A program made the position numbers and the translations under genes. Below, piece after piece: positions 50,944 to 63,044 of a stretch of 64,000 nt of DNA; within the stretch, counting starts at the first letter, position 1, and each line of letters begins with the position of its first letter. The notes beneath the pieces are model-generated. The model was not told where the DNA came from. It ran no database searches and worked only from the letters and a program-made list of their open reading frames with translations. The stretch spans positions 5,893,722 through 5,957,721 of the forward strand of contig VZDJ01000052.1 of the NCBI GenBank assembly GCA_008694505.1, read 5' to 3'. This stretch comes from Cyanoderma ruficeps. Its lineage: Eukaryota; Chordata; Aves; Passeriformes; Timaliidae.

Positions 50944-53060
50944 GTAAGAAACAGTTTTAATAATCTGGGTGCTGGGGCAGAATGGTTTGTGCATGCTTGT
51001 GCTGGAACCAGTGAAGTGGGGGAACACAGTGCAGTTGCACAAATTGTCCAACTTTCAGCATATTTCAAGGTTTCTTGATGTTCACTGCAATATTGATTTT
51101 ATTGTGTAGTCTCAGCATATTGTATTTATCTCTAGTTAGCTTTTCATAGGCCATCACAGTCAAAATGAAAGAGCCTGAACATGTAAATATTCCCCTGGTT
51201 GAAATGTGGCAGCTGAGCTACTGACCCTGCATTGTCTGTTTTGGTGTGTTACCAAATTTATTGGTTTGGATTTGGAGTGTCTCTCAGGTCACTCATGCAT
51301 TACTGAACTGTGATTGAACTTAGCACTTATTATAGCTGTGATTGAAGTGCAACAGTTCAGGTGCCCATGGACTAATATCATCCAGGAGCCCACATTGTTT
51401 ATTCCCACATTTCCAGCTCCTTCTAGGAGTAGTCTGTGGTCTTTGTAAAAGACACTCAATCTCGTCCTGTAACCTGTTTAACCAGTGCACTATAAGACAG
51501 CTGGGGGAAATGTGTTTGCCACAACTCAAAAATAAAATAAATTAGCCCAACAAACTAACCTTGCATGGCTTTGTCTCCACCTTTTCGGCGTCACACAGCC
51601 AAAATAACCATGCCTGCCTCTGGTGCTGTAGGGAATGAGCCTCTTCCCCTTAGCTGATTATAGATGGGTTTCTGTATTGACAAGAAATTACCCAGAGCGT
51701 CTGGGATAACTTTGTGTGGGAGCTCCACAATTACTCACTGTTCCATCCAAATTATTTCTTCTTTTTGCTTGTGCCAAACTCTTCATCACCAGCTCGCTGC
51801 GAGCAGCACACTCAGTTTACCATGTTTTGTGACATGATAATTAAATCGACCGCTGTGATAAGTAGTGAAGCATCTAAAGCTTTCTCAAGTGCTGAGCCTC
51901 AGATGTTTTGCCTGTAACAGAGGGATTATAGTCATCTTCATGCTTCCACCCATAAAATTGGCAATGTACTGCAATAACACTGGAAGACTTGTCACAAATT
52001 CCTTCTGAGTCTGCTCAGTTTTGTAGTACGAACTGTAAACAAACCTCTGATGAGTTCAGAGTCCCTCTGAAATCACCTTACACAGGCTGGGTTTCTTCTT
52101 GTGATTTTCATTTGTCTAGTGTTTCCTTAAACACTTTGGTCTTGAGGAGAATCTTTCTTTGGTGTGTGACAGGTTTAGCAGCACCTTGACAGGTTATAGT
52201 TGCTTGATCTCTCTTCCACTAATGTTGGTTCTGGCAGATACAAACTCTGAACACAGAAAAGTTTCCATGTAATTTTTGTGCTGTCCTCCTCCCAATGGAG
52301 AACTTGTCTAAAAACAGCAAAAAAAGGTGGAAAAATGAAAACTGAGCTGGAGTTATTTTACTCTTCAAGAGAAGCAGATTTGAAGTCATAATCATGGGGA
52401 TTTTTTACAATTTGGTATATAAAATACCTTTGGATTAACCTGCTGTCATATTGCTGCATGCTTTGATTAGTGGAGTTACACTGGAATTAACCTCTTTGAA
52501 TGTTCCATATCAGAGTAGGGATTTGTCTTCTCTGTTTTATTGCTTGGTTGGAGTCCCATACTCAGAGTGTTGGGCATATTACTTTTTTAATACCTTGCCC
52601 TCAGGAAGTGTTTGTGGTTCTCTTCAAGAAATAATTTGCACTGTTGAGATCAAAAGGGGCTCTTTTGAGATTACTCATGTTGGAGGCTCAGGAAGGAGAC
52701 AGAGCAGTGACAGTGAGCTGTGCTCTGGCAGGGGTTGCTGTCATCAGGAGACATATGTCTCTCTTATCAGGACACATAAAATTAACAGGAGAGCCTGCAT
52801 TAGTTCTGTCAGCCATTGCAGAATTAGGAGGAATGATACTGGATTCTACCAAAAAAAAAATATTGTTGTCCAGGAGAAATGACACTTAATCTTGTAGTGG
52901 CAGTATCCCAGCTATCATCTGGCAATATGTGCTCAGAAGATGAGGCAGTTCCACCCCAAATAACTCCCTTTGTGTTGTGATCATGGCTTTAGCTGCCCTT
53001 CTTTTGCTCATTACATTTCCTAATAGAATGATTTTTTTGGGTACAGTTTGTTCTGGTCTG

Positions 53061-53086
53061 TTTTTTTGTTTTGTTTTGTTTTTTTT
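53061..53086. repeat. Short (TTTTG)n tract
   Basis: T runs separated by single G residues, of the same type as the other T/G tracts in the window. Confidence 0.7.
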
Positions 53087-53945
53087 AGAGAGACAGATTT
53101 TCTAGAGATATTTCAAGCTACGAGTGGGTGCTGGGTATTCTCCACGGTGCTCTGAAAAACCCACTACAGAGCTGGCTGCATGTAAAGGAAGACTAACAAG
53201 ATTATAAAATAATACCCCTTTACCTAGTTTAGGTCTATAATGTATGCATCACATTCTCTATTGACTGTAAAAATGTTAATCTAGTTTATGATCATTTTCC
53301 AGTGTAACCCTCCCGTCTCATTAAAAAGTGTCTTCCGTAAACTGAGGGACAAAGAAATGTAGGAATTCTTTTTTATCAGCCTAGAGCTGGTTCTCACCAG
53401 AGTTATGGTTCACGAATTAATGATAAAGCTGAAATATTGGCGGGGAGGAAGCAACATGCTGAGAATAAAAATGTGCTCTTAAACTAGAAGCAATACTTCC
53501 AAATGTCCTAGAAGGCAATATAAGAGCTCTTGCGTGGAGCAAGATTAATATCCTTGCCTCTGATGCAATAAAATAAGAATCAGCAAGTAGGAGTGATACA
53601 GAATTCTTACACAGAATGTGCATTTAATTGTGTTGACAAACACAGGTAACGTTTGCCTTGCTGCCACCACACTTGGGAGCCCAGCTCAAAGGGGAGCTCA
53701 CTGCCAAGTGTTCCATCCTTCCCACAATCCCCATTCCACTGTCACGTCCTTTAGAATTCCTCCTCCCAGAGCTGCTGAGATGTGGGGGTAACTAGTCACC
53801 TGACAATGGCAATATGATAAAAACTGCAGAAACTGTGAAACTTCGTGTTTATCTGTCTGATTTTATGCCTTGAAGCCACCCAGCTGTAACCAGGGGGCTA
53901 AGGCCAACATGTCTTCTATTTCTGATATATATTCTCCTAGCTGAA

Positions 53946-54028
53946 GATGTCCCTGCTCATTGCAGAGCAGAGTTGGACTAGATGCCCTTTAAAAGGTCCC
54001 TTCCAACCCAAACTATTCTCTGATTCTG
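53946..54028 (+). repeat. CR1 LINE 3' end, forward orientation
   Basis: The motifs gatgtccctgctcattgcag, gttggactagatgcccttta and ggtcccttccaacccaaact, followed by attctctgattctg, are the last 80 or so bases of a CR1 element. The copy is severely 5'-truncated, which is usual for this LINE. Confidence 0.93.
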
Positions 54029-56642
54029 TTTTTCCTACCTTTCCTCTCCCATTATCCATTCTTGGCACCTGTTAAACTCATTCTTGTCTTCTGTCTTAAT
54101 CAAACCTTCATTTTTGTGTGCTGTTCTCTTGGAAGGTAAATGACACCAGTAGAGGCAGCCCTAAATTAAGCATAATTAAGGACAGCACAATCTACCCTCC
54201 CACTGGCAGCTCCTCTATAGCCCTTTTTACTAACAATATATCCAAGGCTGAACACAAAAGGGATGGTGTGTGCCTGAACTGGGTATCAGCATAACCCACG
54301 TAATCAGAAGTTATTGGGAAAGGTACTCGGGCTGCTTTTTGTTACCAATACACAATCCCACTCTCTTTTTTTTAGATGTGATCTGGTTTCCCTGTGTTAT
54401 CTCGTGGCTTTAGTTCAGGGACAGCAGTCAGCAGCGTGACGGGCTCACTGAGGAGTGCTGGTTGCACTGCAAAGATAAACGAGCTCCCAGTTGAATTAGC
54501 AGGAACTTGGGAATAGGGATTGAAAAGAGTTTCATACACACAAAGATCCCAAAGTATTTGGCAATTACCAGCACTGGCCTGACACAGGTGAACACTCTTA
54601 CCTAATGCAGCTTTTGTTACAACCTTCATTCTAATGCAGCTGCTAGAAAAGACATATTTGGGATGTAATTGGAAAGGACTTTTTAAATTTTAGATTTTAA
54701 ACATTAGGCTGAAACTTTTATGTATGCAGTGCTTGCCTAGTGAGGGGTCCTTGCATTCATTGTATGTGCAGTATGACTGGACAAAACAGTGCTGTGTGAT
54801 TTACAAATCCCTTGGCTGAGCTGTGCTTTCCCACTTTGGGGGCAGGAAGGCTTGGAGGGGGAGGTAGAGATGGTAATTGGAAATCCTGTGACAACACATC
54901 TCTCTTAAACAGAGACTTTTTTGTTCTAAATTTGCATCCAGATTTGTGTCAGTCATCATCTTAAACAGGAAAAGGCAACTTAGGTCAAGAACTAATTCCA
55001 CTTTTATTTTATGGTTGATGCTGTCTTTAGTGTCCAGTAAACATTTCTTATTTGCCATTTTGTGAGTCCAGTTCTTTCCAGCTTCAGTTATTGGAATTTA
55101 AGGCAACAAAAAGAAGTAATCAAATAAACTGGTTTCTTATCTATTGCATTTTTAAGCTTTTACATTAGGAGGTTGTGAGGGGCTGCTCATGGACTGAATT
55201 AATTCCTTAGGACTTCACCATCTCAGCCAGAATATGTAAGACCTGAGCAGTTTTTGCTTGTGCTGGTGAAAGTGTTATTGGTTCCCTAATGTAGTTCTAC
55301 CTAAGAAAACAATGCCCAAGTACAAATTACCGGGGGAGCAGTATTAAGAATTCGTAGTCACATCATGACTTTGTAATTGGGCTCACCAATGAAGGAAGGA
55401 AGGACAATGTTTAAAAAAAAACCCCAAAAGGAAATATTTCTCATTTGCCTCTCTCCAAGTGCACAGAAATTGTGTTGTTGTTTTTTGAAAACAGCATATT
55501 AGTGATGTATATACAGTTAGATGCCTCCAACATAATTTTATTTGTTCGACAGCTAAGTGAGGACAGGAAAATTGATGATACGGCAACCCATCTGATTACT
55601 CCATTTTTGAGGAAGCCCAGCAAGCTTATTTATAACTTGGGAGCCCTTTACTGTTGTATTGCCATTGTGTCTGAAATATTCATTATAATTCCATGCCTTG
55701 TCTTATTCATCTAAGATAAAATCAAACCTTATTAAAACCCCACACATGTTTCAGCTGCTTGGAATTCTGAACCCTGCTCATCTGACAGGGACGTTTTCTA
55801 AGGAGGCAAGACAGTAACGCAGCCTGAAAATGCTGATTTTGTTGTCTCACTCTGCTTCCAGGAGTGGTTTTGGGGTTTTTTTTGCCTAATCTCTGTGCCA
55901 CAGTTCAGCAAGATACCTGGTTTAACTTCCCAGCAAGGCTGATGCTGCAAGCTGGAAACCTTTTGCTTCCAAGGGCACAGGTGAAGCTGTGAGGACAGAG
56001 TTCATCACACCCCTTGGGAATGCTGGGGAGGGAAACCAGCATTGTCACTGGTAAAGAGTAAATTGGGTGTTCAGAGTCTTTCTCAGTGATAATCTAGCTC
56101 AGAGAGGATGAAAATAGGATGAGATTGATTTTTTTTTTGAAAATATTATTGATACTAGAATTACGCCTGTAGAACTGTTCGTGGTACACAGCCCAGCATC
56201 CAGCAGAAAGAAAGGGCAAATTAAAAGATTTTGCCTCAGCATTTTAAAAGTTCTCTCCTCATTTCCCTGCTAGACTGAACCCTCACTGAAACCTAATGCT
56301 GCCTCTCTTCACCAAAAGTATAACTTTACATTCGTTTCCCTTGGCTAAGAGAAGTTAATCCAATTTCAACAGCAATTTAGGTGTAGAAAATAGCTCAAGC
56401 ATTATTTTTAGCCAAAGGAGGGATTAACAATTATGCAATTAATTGTGAGTTGGTGGATGTGAGTTCAGTATTCTTCTGTGACCAATTCTAAAATAAGTTA
56501 CAGAAAGCCTTTTGTTTACAAATTATGTGGCTTAGGTTTCTTGAGAGTCTCGTATGCAGCAGTCTTTCGGAGTTCAGTGGTTATTACTTGACCCAAATAG
56601 TTTCAGAAATCTGCTAGGACAAACTGGACAGACAGTTTTTAA

Positions 56643-56697
56643 AGACAGCAAAATGTTTAAAAAGGAAGGTTGTGAAGGAGAAGCGTGACTGAAATGT
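56643..56697. repeat. 54-bp direct repeat, left copy
   Basis: It starts agacagcaaaatgt and ends with a 24-base stretch (56671-56694) identical to 57730-57753. The two copies differ by small changes in the middle. They stand 1062 bases apart and enclose a GC-richer block. Confidence 0.85.
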
Positions 56698-57704
56698 GGT
56701 TCCAGGTGACAGTTATCCCTTGCACAGCAGCCAAGTGTCAAACTGGGTTCTTGCTCCTGCCAAAACAGCCTTTCCTCTTCCAGTCTTGGATACAGTGGTT
56801 AGACAGGCCAGCAGGGAAGGGACAGGGCCTTCACCACTGGGGAATTTGAGAGGATAACCCCATTGCTGTTCCTTCTGAGCTGAACTGCATGGCTTGTGGC
56901 TGTGCTGGGCTTTTGCAGGGTTACAGCCCAGCATCTCCAGGTTTTCAGAAGGAGCTGGATGTAGGAGAAGTGCAAAGGCATTCACCTCAAACAAGGCAGC
57001 TGTCCCCCTGAACTTGTGCAGTGGCAAACTGGCAATCCAAATGGGTTTCCTGCTTAAATTTTCTCTGAGGTATCTCTGAGGTTCAATCAAGATTGCTTGG
57101 CTGGCTGGCAGAAATGTCTTCCTGCCCAGATTTTGCTTTAGGTTTTTAACAAGTCATCAGTACAGGAAAAGAGCAAAGGGATCCAAGAAGTCACAGGCTA
57201 CCAGATTGCTCTAGGCAAATCATCCTGGCAGCTGGAGGAGCCAGGGATGTCAGGGATGCAGGAACATGCAGGCAGAGGCTCCAGAAAACCCTGGCAGTGC
57301 AAAAAATGGGCAGCAGTTCAGGGATGCCAAGGACTCGCTGCCTCCAGCTGGTTTGTACTGCATAGCCAGACTGCTGGTGAGCAGGGAGGTTGAAGAGACC
57401 AAGATTTCTGTGTAATCTCCTGGAGGGAGGTCTTGGGAGTCCAGTCTAATGCTCTCCAGCAGCTCATGACAGCAGAAAAATGGTCCCAATAGCTCTTCCA
57501 GTGTGTCCTTGCCTTGGCGTGTCCCAGCCAGGGAATACGATGGCCATTTCATTTTACTGTGCAGGCTGCAAACTGTACTTGCTGCAAGAATTAGCAATCA
57601 TTACTGAAGGTTTTAATTACAAAACATGTAAGGATTTTCAAATAATTCCGTCATGAAGAGAAAGGAATCCTCTTTTCAGAGGAAATTCTCACTCAAATTA
57701 ATAG
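56698..57704. other. GC-richer block between the direct repeats
   Basis: About 1 kb that looks richer in G and C than the surrounding AT-rich intron. It contains reverse-strand open frames of 125 (56713-57090) and 115 codons (57250-57597). Neither translation resembles a protein I know, and no splice, start or poly(A) context supports a gene. It may be an insertion that came with the flanking repeats, or ordinary intron. Confidence 0.4.
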
Positions 57705-57758
57705 AGACAGCAAAATGTGAAAGGGAGGATGTGAAGGAGAAGCGTGACTGAAAAATGT
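57705..57758. repeat. 54-bp direct repeat, right copy
   Basis: Second copy of the repeat at 56643-56697, same orientation, including the identical 24-base core. Confidence 0.85.
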
Positions 57759-58639
57759 CCTGTTCATAAGTCAGTAGCACCCCTGAAAAAGAAGAGAAGA
57801 AACTGTAGAATTTCTTCTGCTTTTCCTGGAAAACCAGTTTATCTCTTGCCATAGCAAGCACACAAATTGCTTTTAAATTATATAGCAGGTGCTGAAACGC
57901 CTCTGTTTTCCTAGGAGGAAAGAATTACAAAATAGCTGTTGTATGTCAAGCAGGAAGAAGGATGCTTAGAAAACAATGTTTACTTTGAATTTGTTGCAGA
58001 AATCAGTTTTCAGTTCTATATTTTTTCACCTTTTTTTTTTTCAAGTGTGCCCCATCTGCATTTGCTTCCATAGGAATGGAACAGTCCATAAACACCAGCA
58101 AACCATTTGGCTATCCTTATCCTGAAATAGCTTTTCACTGCACCTAAAAAAAATACCTCCTCACAGTCAGGTGTTGTATTTTTTTTTTCTTCTTTCCCCA
58201 CTCCTATCTGCCTCCTGGTGTCCTGATGATGCCTTTTCTTGGTCTTAAAAATTGAGAGGGGATAAGGGTTTTTTACCTGGGTATTTTAATAAGGATCCTC
58301 ATTGGTGCCCCACTTTGCCAAGGTGGAATGCACCACAGTGCATTCTGGAGGAAAGATAACTCTTTAAACCGTATCTTACAATCCTGCTGGTGTTCTTAAT
58401 TCTTTAATAATAATTTAATTCTTCCTGACTCTTCCTTGAGGCTCCCTCTGCTGGTTGCAGTGTATGTTACTATTGCCTTCTTCAGCCCCGTTTTAGTCCA
58501 AATGTACAGCAGCTTGGGCCAGACTAGTAACATTTTTTAGGTTCACATGAGGTTGAGATGCAAATAGGAGCTTTCAGTTCACTTTAAATATTGATGTTTA
58601 GTTAACCCAACTGATTTTGGGGGTTTTTTTTCTGGCTTG

Positions 58640-58742
58640 TCATAGAATCATAGAGTGGTTTGAGTAGGAAGGGACCTTAAAGGCCATCTAGTTCTGACCC
58701 CCTGCCATGCCATGAGCAGGAATGCCACCCACTAGATCAGGA
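58640..58742 (-). repeat. CR1 LINE 3' end, reverse orientation
   Basis: It begins with the terminal TCATAGAATCATAGA repeat and continues gtaggaagggaccttaaagg, ccatctagttctgacccc, ctgccatgccatgagcagg and ccacccactagatcag, the complement of the CR1 3' end. The terminus is intact. A duplicated actagatcag marks the 5'-truncated side. Confidence 0.93.
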
Positions 58743-60779
58743 CTAGATCAGTTTTACTACTACTACCATCCAGAGAATTGAAAATTCACTTCTCCCGAAG
58801 CCATATATTTCTTCCTGGTAAATGACACGATGCCTGAGAAGAACCACCAAACAGTCTGCCTGTGCAAGCTGTCCCACTGCGGGGTCTGGCTGTGAGACCT
58901 GTAAGCCCCAAGTCCTAAACATCATTGCCATTAATGCAGTTGGGCTGCTGTCTGTTTATTCCAGCCCTGTTTGCTCGTCTTTCCAGTCCTGGCTAGGAAG
59001 GAAAGGCAATTGAAATTAGAGTATTAAGAGATTAATTATAGGTTTTAAACACTAAGACCCACTTGTGGATGTGACTCCTGTGAAAGTGATACCCTGAGGC
59101 CACTCTCAAATTACAGTAATTGCATGCATAAAACCCATCCCTTTCGAATGACAAGAAGGAGGATTGTTTAAGTAAAGGTGCATACATGACAAGCATCCTA
59201 TTCCTGTCACCAGCAGCCACCCGCTTTCTGTGTTGGACAGCCACCTGCTTTTTTGGGACAGAGGCTGTCCAGAGCAGGTGCAAAGTGGTGTGGTGGTGTA
59301 GGTAGGCATGGTGGTGGCAAGAGTGGGATGTAGCCTCTGAAGGCAGTCCAAAGACCAGGTTTGGGCCCTGTAAACTAGTGGCAGTCAGAGCACAAGGTGG
59401 GATATGGAAGAAGTCAAAGATAAAAAAGGCATAGCTGGTCTTGTTTTACTGATTTTTGTTTTATTTTTAAAATAAATTGCTAGAATTATTTTGTTCTTAA
59501 AAGTACGTATTTTTTGCAACAGTATCATCCTCCCTTAAAACTCGACTGATACCAGGTCTTTGTGGAAGTTCTTAGATGGATTTCAGTGAGCTTTTTCATA
59601 GTCATTATCTTTATTATGAAAATCTGTGTCCTGAGACGTTACATATCCCAGTGTCAGCAGTCCTGCTGTGCAATTCAGTGGATTATAATGCAACTCACCA
59701 ACGTGCTTGAAATAATGAGGTTGCTCTGTCCAGTGGGGTGCAGTGAAAAATAGAAGCTACTGCTGGGAACTCAGATTTGATTTAAAATTCTGACTGAAAA
59801 GGTTCCCTATTAAAATGCCACTGCAGGTTACTAAGTTTGTATATTCATTAACTTCCATTCCATGCTGGGCAAGGAGAAGACCAGAAGAAATTTTTTAGTC
59901 TTTTGCTCAGTGCATCTAAATAGCGTGGTAAATTCCAGCCCTGCAGACTTCTGGTGCTCTTGGAAGTGAGTGTTGGATTGCTTTAACTAAACACAGAGAG
60001 AAATGATGGCTGTGCTGGAACTAGCTGGAGATCTGAGCTCTGAGTTCCATAGCACTGATCTTTCCCTGAGAGTTGGAGTTCTCAGGCCTGACTCTCTTTC
60101 AGGCAGCTGCTACCTCTTTCTGATGGTAGGAGGAGCTGAGTTGATCCCTTCCCACTACCTGCCTGTCTGGAAGTTGGGGAGAGGGTATGGATTTCTTTCC
60201 TTTGATTAATGGCAAGCCTTTATAGTGACCCTTCAGCTTCAGTCACTCTTGTCCATCTCAGCATAATTGCTGGGCTGTTTTTCTATAGATTATTTGTATG
60301 GCCTAATAACTTTATTTTCTTCTTATAAGTAGAAGCTGGTTTGTCAGAAAAGCAGCTCTAAACCAATCATATCTTTGGAAAAAGAAATTTATTGAGAGAA
60401 AAAGGTGCTGGTAGAGCCTTTTAACCATTGTCTGAATCTGACTGGATCTTACAGAGATGACTTGTATCCCTTTTAAAAGAACACTTTTCCTCATGGCACT
60501 TAGACCATGACATAAATGCTAATGAATCCATAAAAATGTCTTAGCATCTGCCACAGGAGCCTTCAGGGTGTGAAGCAAACCAGGAGATAAATGGAAGTGC
60601 TCTGTGTGCACAAGGTTGCAGAGCTGGCTTTGGCTGCCAGTTAGGTGGATTTAATCACCAGCACAGGTCTGTGGATTTCAGCTGAAGCTTCATGGATGTT
60701 TTGTCGGTGCCAGTTTTCTCCTTTATAGATGCTCAGCTTTACAATTAGATGTGCAAGTTGTTTTGCCAGTTGATGGGGG

Positions 60780-61262
60780 CAATTTAAAGGACACAGATAC
60801 AAATAAAGAATGGTCTTATTTTACTACCAATACTAAGGCAACGCAGAGGCAAAATTAATACATTTAATAAAACAATAAGCTTACTATGCACTTGGCTTCA
60901 GCAGCAAATAAACTAAGCAAGATAATGCACCTAATCAGTACTAAATGAGAGAGAGAGAGAGAAACATCACTAATTGCCTAAATACCATCATCCAGAACCC
61001 AGAGTTGCTGGCTCTGTTGCAGTGGAGACTTGGAGGACTTTCCAGGGAATTGGGAGGTCCTAGAGGGGCGTTCATTTGTGAGTGAGGTCTCCAAAGCTGC
61101 TGCAAATGGGGGGTTCTAGTTTTTATAACACAATTCCTGACCAACTGGGTCCAGGGCTTGGCCAGAGCCCAGACCACAGTGGGGGGTAGGGGTTTCTTGC
61201 AAATAAGCATCTGGTGATGTCAGCTGGGAAGGTTTCTTAAAATTACACATTTATTAACATAT
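60780..61262 (-). mobile_element. Possible third LTR-like element, reverse orientation
   Basis: On the minus strand the block has a TATAAAA motif (complement of 61121-61127) and an ATTAAA poly(A)-type signal about 250 bases on (complement of 60863-60868). It also has a CT-rich run and generally looks unlike the neighbouring intron. I could not find clear TG...CA ends or a target duplication, so the limits are approximate. It ends about 260 bases before the acceptor of the Asp310 exon. Confidence 0.3.
60947..60962. repeat. (GA)8 microsatellite
   Basis: Eight GA units inside the possible LTR at 60780-61262. Confidence 0.8.
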
Positions 61263-61521
61263 CTTGCAGATACACAAGGTCGTGTGAAAGTTCCTTTAGC
61301 AGCCGGTTTTACCTTAAAGCAGTTTGGTCTGTCTGTGTGCAAGGTTTAAATGGCTAACATAGACAGTATCTATTACATGATTTCCAGGACTCATCTGAGT
61401 CAGCTTTGGCTAGGACCTGTCATTCAGGCCTGAGCACTTCAGCAGTTTGGAGTTGCTGCTGAGGTAACTCACTCTAGTATCTCCAGTTTGCTGTTTAACT
61501 CCAGAGAGTCGATTTCCACAG

Positions 61522-61737
61522 GGCCGGGGTGGAAAAGGCAGCATCTATGTGTGGGCCTCTGGGGATGGAGGCAGCTATGATGACTGTAACTGCGATGGTT
61601 ACGCGTCGAGCATGTGGACAATCTCCATCAATTCTGCCATAAACGACGGACGGACGGCCCTGTACGATGAAAGCTGCTCCTCAACCTTGGCTTCCACCTT
61701 TAGCAACGGGAGGAAGAGAAATCCAGAGGCTGGCGTG
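61522..61737 (+). CDS. PCSK2: PCSK2 exon: oxyanion-hole Asp310 region (residues 296-367)
   Basis: The 216-bp exon is in phase 0 at both ends and encodes 72 residues, from GRGGKGSIYVWASGDGGSYD through SNGRKRNPEAGV. The WASGDGG motif places Asp310 where all other proprotein convertases have the oxyanion-hole Asn. This Asp is the diagnostic feature of PC2 and is tied to its dependence on 7B2 (family knowledge). DDCNCDGY supplies Asp320, which matches furin Asp306 in the S1 pocket. The Cys residues of DDCNCDG and of DESCSS are conserved. The acceptor is ttccacag and the donor a consensus gtgagt at 61738. Skipping would keep the frame but delete the oxyanion block. The third codon positions are unusually GC-rich (for example gacggacggacggcc), unlike the flanking introns. 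Confidence 0.98.
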
Positions 61738-62943
61738 GTGAGTCCTGGTACTGTTGTTGCTGTCTTTGTGCATGATGTGTATCTGTGTGCATGACCTATT
61801 GCACTCCTCTGTGTACTTTGTAACAGCGGATGGTTCTTTGCTGAGATGAGTATTTTCTTATTTGTGGTACGTGATGGTGCCAAAACTGTCAGCTGAGAAG
61901 ATGTGGGATTTATCCAGCAATGGTCTTCCACCTTTTAGAGCTTGAAAGGAAAGTTGGTCCTTTCCTTTATCAGAAACCAGACTTAGAGGTTCATTTGCTC
62001 TGTTTCTGGAGGACAGTGTGACAAAAGGTCTCTGTAAAAATCTAAGTTAACATCTGAGATGGTATTTACTTGTACTGGCAGACTTCTGCTGTACAAGCAG
62101 CACCGAGCAGAATGACATTTAGTCACCCGCAGAGGGCATATGGGGGTTCAGATCACCAGGACCTGCTGTTGCTGCAGGGCCATACCTACAGCTGGAAAAC
62201 AGGCAGGTTCTGTTCAGTTGGCATTTGGGATTCTCTTCCACTGTAGTGATCGCTGCTCTTCAGCACCTTCAGACTAGCAAGGACTTAGTTCAGTTTACAG
62301 AGTGGAAAATGCAGGTGGCACTGACTCAAGGTTAGTTTTGCCAAAAGCTGTTGTGCATTTTCCACGGCCGTGTCTCAAACAAGAGACAAGACGCATTGTG
62401 GAATCCTAAATATCCACATGCAGTAGTGGACAGGACACTGGTTTCTATCTTCATAATCAGCTCTGTGATGATACCAGCCAAAATGATCTTTGTAATTATT
62501 GCCATAAAATGCATTTCTAAGGTTTTCTTCTGGTCTCTGCTGGTGACTACTCTGCACAGAAGACAGCAGTCTGGTGCTGCTGCTGGTCTCAGAGTTGGAC
62601 AAATGTTTAAAAGCTCAATAGTGTTAACAATTCTAGTTTCAAATCTTTTTGATAATCAGAAGGGAATTTAAGGCCTTTGGTTAAACTGTGTTTATAAGAA
62701 ATAGGTTCTAAGTGATAATGAGCACCAGTTTACTACCTGATGACTTGCTCTTTCATTTATGCTCTAAATGTGTCTCACTGTGGTTTTAAATTGATACACT
62801 CTCCCAAAAAAGAAATCAGATCCTGGGCACAAACACAATTAAAGAGCAAGGGCACAAACTCCGCTTTCTGTGTTTTTCTGAGTCTGTAGCTGCAAGGAAA
62901 ATGGGATAGCTGGTTTCATTAATGGCATCTAATATCATTGCAG
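61738..62943 (+). other. PCSK2: PCSK2 intron, 1.2 kb
   Basis: It is bounded by gtgagt and aatatcattgcag. Read-through from the upstream exon reaches a stop 18 codons into the intron (61792-61794). I see no repeats or other genes in it. Confidence 0.85.
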
Positions 62944-63044
62944 GCTACAACAGATTTGTATGGCAACTGCACCCTGCGTCACTCGGGCACGTCTGCAGCA
63001 GCGCCTGAAGCAGCCGGAGTGTTCGCCCTGGCCCTGGAGGCTAA
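62944..63044 (+). CDS. PCSK2: PCSK2 exon: catalytic Ser384 region (residues 368-401)
   Basis: The 101-bp exon starts in phase 0 with ATTDLYGNCTLRHSGTSAAA, continues PEAAGVFALALEA, and ends with AA of the Asn401 codon (phase 2). Ser384 in HSGTSAAAPEAAG is the catalytic nucleophile, in the usual G-T-S-A/M-A-x-P subtilase motif. Asn375 in NCT is an N-glycosylation sequon. The acceptor is tcattgcag. The donor must be gtatgc at 63045, because the family sequence stops fitting after LEA(N) and a codon starting AA is required. It lacks the usual +4 to +6 bases, so it is a weak donor. Read-through adds 45 unrelated residues and then a stop at 63178-63180. The next exon (LGLTW...) is not in the window. 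Confidence 0.96.

Larger units (their letters stand above)
50944..61521 (+). other. PCSK2: PCSK2 intron, 10.6 kb
   Basis: It is bounded by gtaaga and tcgatttccacag. It contains CR1 pieces at 53946-54028 (forward) and 58640-58742 (reverse), a 54-bp direct repeat at 56643-56697 and 57705-57758 around a GC-richer block, a (GA)8 run, and a possible reverse LTR at about 60780-61262. I see no second gene. Confidence 0.85.

Noticed and set aside
56713..57597. Two reverse-strand frames (125 and 115 codons) as a possible retrogene
   Set aside because: No poly-A tail, no target duplication of ordinary length, and no similarity I can recognise. Only the flanking direct repeat is reported.
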